Positions 43,735 to 52,686 of a DNA stretch of 64,000 nucleotides are shown here, one piece after another. Each line of letters opens with the position of its first letter. The first letter of the stretch is position 1. Both the position numbers and the translations under genes were made by a program. The notes beneath the pieces are model-generated. The model worked only from the letters and a program-made list of their open reading frames with translations, did not search any database and was not told the origin of the DNA. The DNA comes from Oligoflexales bacterium (GTDB lineage Bacteria; Bdellovibrionota_B; Oligoflexia; Oligoflexales; RGVZ01): the NCBI GenBank assembly GCA_947494335.1, contig CANLUT010000002.1, forward strand, positions 496,001 to 560,000, given 5' to 3'.

Positions 43735-45165
43735 GTGGCTGACATTAAACCTTCGGCTGTAATGGTTCCTCGCGTGAGGTGTCATATGCTCGGAGCTATC
43801 TCTTTGGGATCTTTGTGGGGATCTTGTCTGGGGCATTTTTTTCAAGTGCAGCCGAATCATTTTACTATTCTGCAAGTGTTGATAATCACACTGATGGCTT
43901 TGCTCGTTTTTGTTTTGACAAAACTTCATAAGACATCAGGTTACGTCAGCAGCCTTCTATTGGCGGGGCTTGCCCTAGTGTCTTTTGCTTGGGCTGCCAT
44001 TCACAATCCAGAGCCTATAAAACGTAATGGAGACGATTTGCAGGTGTTCTGGTCAATGGGTTGTGCAGACTCTGAACAAGACATTCTGGTTGGAGATCAC
44101 AGGCAAGTATACTTGGCCCGAGGTGCCGCCATGGTGGGAGATCTTGTTGAACTCTCCAGCAATAAATTTAGAGCAAAGTTTTTCAAAGTTAATACGACAG
44201 GTCGTAGAGCGCAGGTAAGCATATTATGTGAAATGTTTGCGGCGTTCCGGGCAACTATTTCTGAGTCTTTGAATGCATTTCCAGCGGATATCAGGGGTTG
44301 GCTGAGTGGCTTTGCGCTCGGTAGAAGTCTCGATGTTGATAAGAGTCTGGTAGAAGCATTTCGCAATGTTGGCCTGTTGCACGTCCTCGTTCTAAGCGGT
44401 GGCCATCTCTCGGTGGTTGCGGGAATGTTACTTTTGGTGTTGCGTGGTCCGTTTTTGGTTTTTTATTTCTTACGCTGTCTGACTATTACTCGGTGGATTT
44501 ATGTATGGAACCTGACGGCTTTCGTAGCTGTTTTAATTCTTTTTAGCTTTTGCGCTGTCGTTGGTTTTGCGCAATCAGTCCAACGCGCTTTTTTGAACTT
44601 TTTTGTTTTGCATGTTGTCGGAATGATTGGTTTGGCTCAGGATACAAAAGCCAAGATAAAGCTGACATTTTGTCTACAGGCGCTGATTTTTCCGGTCAAC
44701 TTGCTGTCGCTCAGTCTTTTTCTTTCTTGGTCCGGCTCCCTTTTGCTGCACGCATTTTATGAATCAACCTACTTAAAGTCAGCCGCAGGAACTTTCGAGC
44801 AAGTCGTAAAGATCCAATTAATCTTTACAGCGATATCGTTACTTTTTTTTGGACAGGTTGGAATAATGAGTCCGTTGGCAAATCTATTCGCGTTACCCAT
44901 TCTGGCGGTGCTGCTTCCATTGGATCTTATTGCGATCTTCTTTCATCCTCCATGGATTTACGAATGGTTCATAAAACTGAATCGCATGGTGATGGATGGA
45001 GTGCGTTTCCTCGACTATTATCAGTCAACAATGTGGGTGGGACAAGTTAGGATCCCCCAAAGCATGACGATCAATGCAGCTGGGGGACGACTGACGATTG
45101 TCAGCCTTCTGACGGCGTTTTTCATGCTTTCAGGGCTTCGGCAGCAAGAGACAGAGTCGAATTGA
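43735..45165 (+). CDS. ComEC/Rec2-type DNA uptake channel protein
   Basis: An integral inner-membrane protein of 476 residues with about ten membrane helices. The competence domain is clear: FRNVGLLHVLVLSGGHLSVVAGM (seen as NVGLLHVL and SGGHLSV), FAQSVQRAFLN, and SPLANLFALPILAVLLPLDL. In transforming bacteria ComEC carries single-stranded DNA across the inner membrane. The C-terminal metallo-beta-lactamase domain found in many homologues is absent, and the N-terminal soluble domain is short. I start it at the GTG at 43735, with AGGA 7 bases upstream, not the TTG at 43696. No other competence genes are near. Confidence 0.82.
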   Translation: MADIKPSAVMVPRVRCHMLGAISLGSLWGSCLGHFFQVQPNHFTILQVLIITLMALLVFVLTKLHKTSGYVSSLLLAGLALVSFAWAAIHNPEPIKRNGDDLQVFWSMGCADSEQDILVGDHRQVYLARGAAMVGDLVELSSNKFRAKFFKVNTTGRRAQVSILCEMFAAFRATISESLNAFPADIRGWLSGFALGRSLDVDKSLVEAFRNVGLLHVLVLSGGHLSVVAGMLLLVLRGPFLVFYFLRCLTITRWIYVWNLTAFVAVLILFSFCAVVGFAQSVQRAFLNFFVLHVVGMIGLAQDTKAKIKLTFCLQALIFPVNLLSLSLFLSWSGSLLLHAFYESTYLKSAAGTFEQVVKIQLIFTAISLLFFGQVGIMSPLANLFALPILAVLLPLDLIAIFFHPPWIYEWFIKLNRMVMDGVRFLDYYQSTMWVGQVRIPQSMTINAAGGRLTIVSLLTAFFMLSGLRQQETESN

Positions 45166-45190
45166 AAGTGTTTCCACGAATCAAATTGAC

Positions 45191-46297
45191 TTAGACCTTG
45201 CCTCCAGCGGCTTGTGGCGTCACGAGGTGAGTTTGTCGCTTCCGTTCCTCGAGCTTGATCATTGCGATGTAGGCGCTTAGTCCGCTGACTACTGCAAAGA
45301 ATAGTGCTACCAATAAGAACATGGACGACCAGATCGCGCCGATGATGAAAAAGACAAACGCCGCTACGCCTGTCAAGATGGCATTAATTTGAACCTTGTC
45401 GCGGTGTATGAGGCCAAGCTCTCCTTTGATAATTCCGCCGCGGACGCCCTCAAGAACAACGTGTTTTTCAACGGGGCGATAAAAGTGTCTTAGAAAGCTT
45501 GTGGGTCTGTAGGCGTAGGTCGCATGCCAAAAAGGAACGTGAACCAACTGAACGCCTGCGATATCGACTTCATGACGGCAGTCCAATAAATAGTCGCAGT
45601 GAAGGTTTGCTAAGTTATAGTGATACCATTCAACATGGGTTTTTGTGCGACGCAGTGCTTCCTGCTCATCAACCTGACAGCCTAATATTGGCAGGCCGTT
45701 GGAGTATTTGAATTCGAAGTATTCGCGGTTGTCGAAAAACGATTTCTCTCCCTCGGCCGCAGGTGTGATGCGTCCTCGCGAGCAGGTTGAGTCCACTGGA
45801 AATCCATCCCACGTGACATTGACCGGCTCTTTTGGTTCATGAAGGCGCGCCAAACCCCAGTTTTCGCAGATGTTGCCGCGCGCATTGATGGCCCAACGGT
45901 AGGTTCGTCGGAAGTTTCCTGATTCCGTTACATAATCAGAGCCTAATTTTGCATCAGTAGCTCGCTTAGTCCGCTGAGCAAGGCCCTTCCAGGCCGTGTG
46001 GGCCTCAAGGGATACGATCCAAAGGGGGATATTTTCGCCTTTTATATCGAGAACGATGAATTCCTTGTCGGCCACGCCTGGCTTGTGATGCAGCCGCCTG
46101 AGCCACTCTTGAACGTGCTCTTTGACGCGTACCTTGTCGAAAGTATTGGGAATAATGTAGTGGTCGGTGAAGAGGTCTTTGCGTCCTGACTCGGCGTCAA
46201 ACTTGAAAGAGGCAGAGCAGAAGGTGCAGCTCAGGACATAGTCGCGAAAATTATACTGCGATGGGGATCCACACGCTGGACAGGTTAACTCATGCAT
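45191..46297 (-). CDS. Zinc-ribbon membrane protein, unknown
   Basis: 368 residues. An N-terminal zinc ribbon has CPAC (Cys6, Cys9) and CTFC about 15 residues later. A long soluble middle follows, rich in Trp, His and Arg. Two closely spaced hydrophobic helices (about 300-345, AILTGVAAFVFFIIGAIW and FLLVALFFAVVSGLSAYI) sit near the C-terminus, so the ribbon domain is probably cytoplasmic and membrane-tethered. GGAGGA lies 7 bases before the ATG. I do not recognise the family. It is divergent from dnaK, but no functional link is apparent. Confidence 0.75.
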   Translation of the reverse strand: MHELTCPACGSPSQYNFRDYVLSCTFCSASFKFDAESGRKDLFTDHYIIPNTFDKVRVKEHVQEWLRRLHHKPGVADKEFIVLDIKGENIPLWIVSLEAHTAWKGLAQRTKRATDAKLGSDYVTESGNFRRTYRWAINARGNICENWGLARLHEPKEPVNVTWDGFPVDSTCSRGRITPAAEGEKSFFDNREYFEFKYSNGLPILGCQVDEQEALRRTKTHVEWYHYNLANLHCDYLLDCRHEVDIAGVQLVHVPFWHATYAYRPTSFLRHFYRPVEKHVVLEGVRGGIIKGELGLIHRDKVQINAILTGVAAFVFFIIGAIWSSMFLLVALFFAVVSGLSAYIAMIKLEERKRQTHLVTPQAAGGKV

Positions 46298-46348
46298 GGC
46301 AGATTCCTCCTTTCGAATATTTTATCACAACTTCCGCCCATAGCGGGC

Positions 46349-46376
46349 TTGACAGGCTAGAGGTTGATCTTAAGTT
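46349..46376 (+). promoter_or_regulatory. Candidate dnaK promoter
   Basis: TTGACA at 46349-46354 and TAAGTT at 46371-46376 are separated by 16 bases, about 90 bases before the dnaK start. The -35 is consensus and the -10 imperfect. I saw no CIRCE element or obvious heat-shock sigma site between the divergent genes. Confidence 0.45.
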
Positions 46377-46465
46377 GGGATAAAAGGCCGAGATAACCTG
46401 TCAGGCGGGGAGTCTGGGTTTTAAACTAAAACACAAAATATCCTTTAGATTTTAGGGAGTTAATT

Positions 46466-48370
46466 ATGGGAAAGATTATCGGAATCGACTTGGGAACGAC
46501 CAACTCCGTAGTGGCAGTTATGGAAAGCGGTCAGCCAAAGGTTATCGCCAATGCCGAAGGCCATCGAACGACCCCTTCCGTGGTCGCTTATACAAAAGAT
46601 GGAGAGGTTTTGGTTGGTGCTGCGGCGCGCCGTCAGGCAGTCACAAATCCACTTAAGACCGTTTATTCGGCGAAGCGTTTCATTGGATGTACTTACAATG
46701 AACGTAAAACTGAAGGCGACAAGATGCCTTATAAGGTTACTGGCGGTAAGAATAACCTCGCCGTATTTCAACTAGACGGTAAGGACATCACCCCAGCAGA
46801 AATCTCTGCAAAAGTTTTAGGAAAGCTGAAGCAAGCTGCAGAAGATTATTTGGGTGAGACTGTAACTGAGGCGGTGATCACAGTACCTGCTTACTTCAAT
46901 GATAGCCAACGTCAAGCTACCAAAGATGCAGGCCGTATTGCCGGTCTAGATGTAAAGCGTATCGTTAACGAGCCAACAGCAGCTGCTCTTGCATACGGCT
47001 TGGACAAGAAAACCAATGAGAAGATTGCCGTTTACGACTTCGGTGGTGGTACGTTTGACGTATCAATTCTAGAAGTTGGTGACGGAGTTGTAGAAGTTCT
47101 TGCTACAAATGGTGATACCCACCTTGGTGGTGACAACGTGGACGAAGTTCTGATCGATTGGTTGACAGCAACCTTCAAGTCAGAAAGCGGTATCGATATC
47201 AGCAAAGATCCGATGGCTATGCAGCGTCTGAAAGAGGCGGCTGAGAAGGCGAAGATCGAGCTTTCATCTGCGCAGCAGACAGATATCAATCTTCCGTTCT
47301 TGACGGCTGATCAAACCGGTCCAAAGCATTTAAACGTAAGTTTGACTCGTTCCAAGTTTGAACAAATGATCACAAATATTGTTGAGAAAACATTGACACC
47401 TTGCCGTCAGGCAATGAAAGATGCTGGCTTGACCAACAATGACATCAACGAAGTTCTTCTTGTCGGTGGTTCGACTCGTATTCCTTTGGTTCAGCAGAAG
47501 GTTAAAGAGTTCTTCAATAAAGAGCCAAACAAGTCTGTGAACCCAGATGAAGTTGTTGCGGTCGGAGCAGCTGTTCAAGCGGGCGTTCTCGCAGGTGACG
47601 TGAAAGACGTCCTTCTTCTTGACGTGACGCCTCTGTCTTTGGGTATTGAAACATTGGGTGGCGTTTCCACACGTTTGATCGAGCGCAATACGACAATCCC
47701 AGCGCGTAAGAGCCAGGTCTTCTCAACAGCTGCTGATAATCAGACATCTGTAGAAGTTCATGTTCTCCAGGGCGAGCGTGAGATGGCGCGTGATAACAAG
47801 TCACTTGGTCGCTTTAGCCTCGTGGATCTTCCTCCAGCTCCTCGTGGAGTTCCGCAAATCGAGGTGACGTTTGATATCGACTCTAACGGTATCTTGAACG
47901 TCTCCGCAAAAGATGTGGGAACCGGCAAAGAGCAGAGGATTACAATCCAGGCTGGTACTCGTATGAGTGAAGACGAAATTAAGCGCATGGTAAAAGATGC
48001 TGAAGTCCACGCGGAAGACGATAAGAAACGTCGCCAGACTGTAGAAGCAAAAAACCAGCTTGATAGCCTCGTGTTCCAGGCTGAAAAGATGATCAAAGAC
48101 AATGCTGACAAAGTTCCAGCAGATCTTAAGACCGATATTGAGTCTGCAGTGTCTGAAGCTAAGACTAAGCTTGACTCTGACGACTACGATACACTGGTCA
48201 AAGCTCGCGAAAACCTGGAAAGCCGCGTTCATAAACTTGCAGAAAACATCTACAAGACAGCCGGAGCTACGGCTGGTGACGCAGGCCAAGGCGGTCAAAC
48301 CGCGGGCCAGCAAGCTGGCGGCAAAGACAATGTCGTTGACGCTGAGTATGAGGACGGCGGTAGCCGCTAA
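46466..48370 (+). CDS. dnaK: Chaperone protein DnaK (Hsp70)
   Basis: This cytoplasmic ATP-dependent chaperone folds and protects proteins. It has 634 residues. The N-terminal [15 protein letters not shown] is the phosphate-1 motif, and [15 protein letters not shown] and [11 protein letters not shown] complete the nucleotide-binding domain. [11 protein letters not shown] marks the start of the substrate-binding domain, and the C-terminus ends in [10 protein letters not shown] like other bacterial DnaK proteins. AGGGAG lies 7 bases upstream. GrpE and DnaJ genes do not follow, so it is transcribed alone or with the next small gene. Confidence 0.98.
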   Translation: MGKIIGIDLGTTNSVVAVMESGQPKVIANAEGHRTTPSVVAYTKDGEVLVGAAARRQAVTNPLKTVYSAKRFIGCTYNERKTEGDKMPYKVTGGKNNLAVFQLDGKDITPAEISAKVLGKLKQAAEDYLGETVTEAVITVPAYFNDSQRQATKDAGRIAGLDVKRIVNEPTAAALAYGLDKKTNEKIAVYDFGGGTFDVSILEVGDGVVEVLATNGDTHLGGDNVDEVLIDWLTATFKSESGIDISKDPMAMQRLKEAAEKAKIELSSAQQTDINLPFLTADQTGPKHLNVSLTRSKFEQMITNIVEKTLTPCRQAMKDAGLTNNDINEVLLVGGSTRIPLVQQKVKEFFNKEPNKSVNPDEVVAVGAAVQAGVLAGDVKDVLLLDVTPLSLGIETLGGVSTRLIERNTTIPARKSQVFSTAADNQTSVEVHVLQGEREMARDNKSLGRFSLVDLPPAPRGVPQIEVTFDIDSNGILNVSAKDVGTGKEQRITIQAGTRMSEDEIKRMVKDAEVHAEDDKKRRQTVEAKNQLDSLVFQAEKMIKDNADKVPADLKTDIESAVSEAKTKLDSDDYDTLVKARENLESRVHKLAENIYKTAGATAGDAGQGGQTAGQQAGGKDNVVDAEYEDGGSR

Positions 48371-48394
48371 GTTCTGATAGACCAGAAAGGTCTC

Positions 48395-48862
48395 TTGGTT
48401 TTGACGAACGATGTATACCAAAGTTGGCTGACTGATCGGGGTCTTGAATCCCCCGGCAGTCAGCCCTTTGAATTACTAGGCTCAAAGTGGGAGCAGTCTT
48501 CAGAGTGCTTGATCCTTGCCAGTGCGCAGACGGAAGACTCGGCGTCAACTCTAGAAGCCGTCAAAAAGCTAGCAGAAGCGTTATCACAGCCAAATAAGCC
48601 AGTGTCTTGGTTTGTACTTAAGTCAGACCAGTCAGAGCTAGACTTGAAGTTGTTTAAATCTATGCTCCCAGGCCTCAGTCGCGTCATAAGTCTTTCGGAG
48701 AACTGCACTGACGTGCATGGTCAGCAGTTTCTACGTGATGTAAAAATTATTGCTGGACAAAAAATCGGAGTATTCGTGGGTCCTACGATGAACTTGATGA
48801 GTTCAGACCCAGAGATTAAACGACGTTTTTGGAATGAAGTTCGTGTTTGGCTTCATGACTGA
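48395..48862 (+). CDS. Small protein downstream of dnaK, unknown
   Basis: About 155 residues, acidic and soluble, with no signal peptide. Motifs are not recognisable. The alternating strands and helices (SWFVLKSD, SRVISLSE, KIGVFVGPTMNLM) suggest a compact alpha/beta fold. It begins 24 bases after dnaK, so it is likely on the same message. The start is uncertain: TTG at 48395 or at 48401, with AGG shortly upstream of both, and no ATG early in the frame. Function unknown. Confidence 0.6.
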   Translation: MVLTNDVYQSWLTDRGLESPGSQPFELLGSKWEQSSECLILASAQTEDSASTLEAVKKLAEALSQPNKPVSWFVLKSDQSELDLKLFKSMLPGLSRVISLSENCTDVHGQQFLRDVKIIAGQKIGVFVGPTMNLMSSDPEIKRRFWNEVRVWLHD

Positions 48863-48878
48863 AAATTAGCAAAACAAA

Positions 48879-50285
48879 TCATTTCCTTCCGATACACCAT
48901 TGCGATTTATCCGGAACTTTTGAAACATTTCTAACCGCATGGTACAGGCTCTCTGTGTAAACTGAACGCTGCATGCTTGCGGTTAGTGCGTTGAGTGCGG
49001 TGGAAACGTTGACCTGATCTCCGGTTACGACAACAACTTTGCCCTCGGCTTTTACTTGAAAGTTGAAGTTCTGATTGCTGGATCTAGGGCTTTCAATGAA
49101 TCTGCTGTGGTTACTAAATACTCCCAGTACATCGACATTGATATTATGGAAATTGGCGACGGCAACCCACGACGCCTTGATGTCATAGTTTACATTTGTT
49201 GTATCTCCACGCTCGACTAGTCCACCAAGTGCGGCGTTGCTAATATCTGACGAGTTTGTGAGGTACTCTGCCTGACAGTGCCACTCATCTACTAGATCAG
49301 TGTTCCTTTCAGAATTCAGAATTTGCTCAATCTCAGGCTGTATCTCAGCAAAAATGGGCCCTATAAAGTTACGCTTATTTTCTTCGGAATTTGGTTCTAA
49401 ATTTAGCGTTGAGCGTAGTGTTTTTGCACGATCTTGGGCTGCGAGCTTCGACTCCGAAGACTTTAGTTGGCTGAGCTTTGTTAATAATTCGCCTCCCTGA
49501 TTTCTAGTCAGTTGTCTTAGAGAGCTGCGGACCGATCCAACGGGATTTGCCAATATCCACACGAAGGGAGTTTTTTTTCCAGCGAACAGATCAATGGCCG
49601 TTTGCTTGATCGAGTAAGTTCGTTCAAATATGTCGCCAGCGTCCCACATCTGCCTTAACTCAATAAACGAATACCATCCGTAGGTTTTTGAGATGACTCC
49701 CTTGACCGGTAGTCCGATTGTAAGCGTCGACCCATGGAGCGCGATTTTTCTTCCCTGAGTGATTGTAATTGGGCATAGCTCTACATCTTTAATTGCGAAT
49801 GGGCCTGGGTCTTGACCGTCTACATCCAAATGGTATTGAGCTAAAAACTCAGCCACATTTTCAATCTGCTTCCTGATTGGTTCAACCTGGTTATTCCAGA
49901 AATTTTCGGCTTCAACCGGATTTGAGTCGCTGCTAAAGCACGTTCCACCTGACTTTGGTGCGATACTATATACTGACATCGGAAGAGACTTTTGAATGCC
50001 CCGTCGCCTAAGCTTTTCAGACACTTGATTTGAGATGTCATCGTAATCGGTGGTTTGAGAGAGCAGTTGACGCGCGTATTCATCGAGAAAACAAAGATTT
50101 TTACTCGTTAAGTTTGTGATGTTCTGACATTTTTTCAATGCCATTTCAGAGGCTTTTGCTTGGGAGTACTGAGCCCGATTCAGTTTTGCTTCGTTTACTT
50201 GGCGTGGTTTGCAGGAATTTAATGCAGAGATAGTTGCCACTACTCCAAAAATCGAAATTAGGTGGGCTTTTAGATGTTGGCTCAT
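48879..50285 (-). CDS. Predicted lipoprotein of unknown function
   Basis: 468 residues from the ATG at 50285, with GGGGA 8 bases upstream. The signal peptide ends in ALNSC (Cys25). The mature protein is mixed helix and strand with no recognised domain. A 60-residue stretch around YSQAKASEMALKKC and a second around LLTKLSQLKSSESKLAAQD are helical. It is the last gene of a minus-strand group with the receiver-TPR gene, 15 bases upstream, so it may be an envelope partner of that regulator. This is inferred from proximity only. Confidence 0.72.
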   Translation of the reverse strand: MSQHLKAHLISIFGVVATISALNSCKPRQVNEAKLNRAQYSQAKASEMALKKCQNITNLTSKNLCFLDEYARQLLSQTTDYDDISNQVSEKLRRRGIQKSLPMSVYSIAPKSGGTCFSSDSNPVEAENFWNNQVEPIRKQIENVAEFLAQYHLDVDGQDPGPFAIKDVELCPITITQGRKIALHGSTLTIGLPVKGVISKTYGWYSFIELRQMWDAGDIFERTYSIKQTAIDLFAGKKTPFVWILANPVGSVRSSLRQLTRNQGGELLTKLSQLKSSESKLAAQDRAKTLRSTLNLEPNSEENKRNFIGPIFAEIQPEIEQILNSERNTDLVDEWHCQAEYLTNSSDISNAALGGLVERGDTTNVNYDIKASWVAVANFHNINVDVLGVFSNHSRFIESPRSSNQNFNFQVKAEGKVVVVTGDQVNVSTALNALTASMQRSVYTESLYHAVRNVSKVPDKSQWCIGRK

Positions 50286-50300
50286 TTTGCTTATCCCCAA

Positions 50301-51824
50301 TCAACTAGATTTTTTTAAGCCGTGACCAGTCCGCCTATTGTTGACTCCGGGCATCATGGAGCGGATGTCCTCTCTTAAAACTTTTGGCGGCATATTTCCG
50401 CCAGCTTGTAAGGCGAGCTCAAGTGTTGTGATTGCCTGGGCAAAGTAGCCGAGGCGCTTCATTGATTCTGCCAGTTTAGCCAATACTTTTTGACGATCTT
50501 TGGGGCTAGCAAGTGCTCGGTGTAAAACCATATAGGCGTCCAGAGGTCTGGCGGCACTGAGCACTGTTTCCGCATAGGCGAGAATATTGGCTTCACTGCC
50601 GTCCATGTCTACAACTTGCTTCATGAGTTCGCACGCTTCGTCGACGCGTCCGTCTTCAACGAGTAATTTTGATTTCCCTTTAAGTAAGACTAAATTCTTA
50701 GGATCCCTGGCAAGACCTTCATCGATGACCTTTAAGGCCCCTTCCATGTCATCATTACTGGCGTGAATCTCTGACAAGACGACTCTCGCATCAAAACGAG
50801 CCGGATTTTTATTGATCTCATCAAGTATTTCAAAAATGGCGCCTTTTTGATTTTTATCCTGCTCGTAGACCGAAATCATGAGTCGAAGAGCTTTTGTCAG
50901 AGAGGGGTACTGCCGTCTGGCGCGACGATAATAGTAGAGAGCTTTTTCGCTATTCCCGAGTTTCTGAAATGCTCTTCCAGATCCTAATATCGCCTCTTTG
51001 TCTTTTGGGTTTTCTAGTAGTGCTGCCTTGAAGTGTTTAATCGCCTCTTCATACTGACCATCGCTCATTAGCAAATTTGCGACAAGGTTTTGACGTTCAA
51101 CCTGTCTTGGATTTAATTCCAGCTCGTGACGCATGGCATCAATCGCCGATCTCGGGTCATTTCGATGCAAATGAATATCTGCCAGAGCAGCAAAGTTTTT
51201 ATTGTAGGCCGGATGTTCTTTAGATGATTCTTCGAGGATTTTGACAGCTTCAACAGGCTCGCCAAGTGTGCTGAGCATAAGTGCTTTACTGAATTTTGCC
51301 CTTGGGCTTTTTGGATCAAGACGTGTGGCCGCTTCATAAAGCTTCAGTGCGTCAAGGTGGTTGCCTTGCAAGGCAAGTTTGTCACCTTCGCGAAGAAGTT
51401 TGAGAAGAGGTGTGGGCGAATAGTATTTTAATAGAACTCCGGAAACCTTTTTTTCGATATCTGAGATTTGAAACGGCTTCAGAACATAGTCGTCTGCTCC
51501 AAGGTCAGCAGCTTTAACGATGTCCTCCTTCGTTGCTTCACCGGATACAATGATGACTGGAATATCCGCTCCGATATCTTTCGTTCGTACCCTCTTTAGA
51601 ATCGTAAATCCGTCTACTTTTCTCATGAAAATGTCGGATATAATAAGATCAACTGGCGATTTGCTAAGGGTTTTCAGGGCTTCACCGCCGTCAATGCACT
51701 CGATGATTGTCTCAAAGCCCATTCCGGAAAGAATTCTTCGCAAAGCTTTCCGCATTGGATCATGATCGTCGATGATCATGACGCGCATAGTCTTAGCGTT
51801 GTAGGGAAGATCTGGTTTGGTCAC
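50301..51824 (-). CDS. Response regulator receiver fused to TPR repeats
   Basis: 507 residues, cytoplasmic. The receiver domain has the acidic pair in IIDDHD (residues 18-20), the phospho-acceptor in ISDIF (Asp64), a Ser in VSGEA and Lys116 in LKPF. From about residue 145 it is a chain of about ten TPR units, including LKLYEAATRLDPKSPRAKF and KHFKAALLENPKDKEAIL. There is no DNA-binding or enzymatic output domain, so the output is probably protein-protein contact controlled by phosphorylation. The start is GTG at 51824, with ATG at 51788 as an alternative. No kinase gene is adjacent. Confidence 0.88.
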   Translation of the reverse strand: MTKPDLPYNAKTMRVMIIDDHDPMRKALRRILSGMGFETIIECIDGGEALKTLSKSPVDLIISDIFMRKVDGFTILKRVRTKDIGADIPVIIVSGEATKEDIVKAADLGADDYVLKPFQISDIEKKVSGVLLKYYSPTPLLKLLREGDKLALQGNHLDALKLYEAATRLDPKSPRAKFSKALMLSTLGEPVEAVKILEESSKEHPAYNKNFAALADIHLHRNDPRSAIDAMRHELELNPRQVERQNLVANLLMSDGQYEEAIKHFKAALLENPKDKEAILGSGRAFQKLGNSEKALYYYRRARRQYPSLTKALRLMISVYEQDKNQKGAIFEILDEINKNPARFDARVVLSEIHASNDDMEGALKVIDEGLARDPKNLVLLKGKSKLLVEDGRVDEACELMKQVVDMDGSEANILAYAETVLSAARPLDAYMVLHRALASPKDRQKVLAKLAESMKRLGYFAQAITTLELALQAGGNMPPKVLREDIRSMMPGVNNRRTGHGLKKSS

Positions 51825-51925
51825 GATTTGTCTTCTTCTTTCCGACCGTTACTAATGGAGAGGTATCGGCTAAAAATCGTGACATTTAACGAAGGAGCAC
51901 TTTGTACGGCAATCTGCTCAGTGAG

Positions 51926-52651
51926 CTATATTCCCGGAAGCTTTGCCTGTTTGGCAGTTCTTTGCGCAAAACTCAAGTAGGCCTGAGCAAGTCCTGCGGT
52001 GTTATCTAGATTGCGTGAGGTCTCCCAGGATCGAATAGCCTGCTCTTTGCGATCCATTTTCCAAAGACAGACGCCGAGCCAAAGGTGTGCCTCAGCTTCA
52101 TCTGGGAACAGCCGCACGGCGTCTTGAAACTCATAGAGTGCTCGGTCCATTTGATTAGTTCGAAAGTATACTTGTCCGAGAGAAATCTTTACGTCAGGCA
52201 TTCGCTCATAGAGAGACAGGGCGCGTTTGTACTCATTAATCGCATCATGAGGCAAATTATTTTGAGCATATAAATGACCGCATTCGGCGTGATGATTTGC
52301 AAGACGTCCGAGTACAAGTTCAGGCTGTTTCTTGTGGGTTGGCGTACTGGCGAGAATTTCACTAAAGACGGTTTTCGCATCGTCGTAACGCCCTAGATCA
52401 CAAAAAGTCGCCGAAAGATTAAGACCAGCTTCAACAAAGTTTGGATTTATTTTGAGAGCCTTCGTGAATTGCACGATGGCATCAGCAAACTTAGATTGCT
52501 TGTGATAGGTCACGCCCAACAGGTTGTGAAGATTAGCCAGTGATCCGAATTCGTCGATGGTCGACAGGAGTATCTTCTCAGCGGCTTCAAAGCGGCTCAC
52601 CGAGTGGTAAATGCGTACTTTGTTCTGTATCTCTGTTAAGTCATATCGCAT
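51926..52651 (-). CDS. TPR-repeat protein
   Basis: 241 residues of TPR units from end to end, for example LGVTYHKQSKFADAIVQFTK and LGQVYFRTNQMDRALYEFQD. It has no signal peptide, so it is cytoplasmic. The gene lies 36 bases after RNase Y on the same strand and about 100 bases ahead of the receiver-TPR gene. A role as a scaffold alongside either protein is possible but not shown. Confidence 0.85.
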   Translation of the reverse strand: MRYDLTEIQNKVRIYHSVSRFEAAEKILLSTIDEFGSLANLHNLLGVTYHKQSKFADAIVQFTKALKINPNFVEAGLNLSATFCDLGRYDDAKTVFSEILASTPTHKKQPELVLGRLANHHAECGHLYAQNNLPHDAINEYKRALSLYERMPDVKISLGQVYFRTNQMDRALYEFQDAVRLFPDEAEAHLWLGVCLWKMDRKEQAIRSWETSRNLDNTAGLAQAYLSFAQRTAKQAKLPGI

Positions 52652-52686
52652 GTGACATCCCTGTCAATCGAGTGAAAACAGTCGTG

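Noticed and set aside
46298-46465. CIRCE heat-shock element before dnaK
   Set aside because: The short CCGC/GCGG inverted repeat present is not the 9-9-9 CIRCE pattern.
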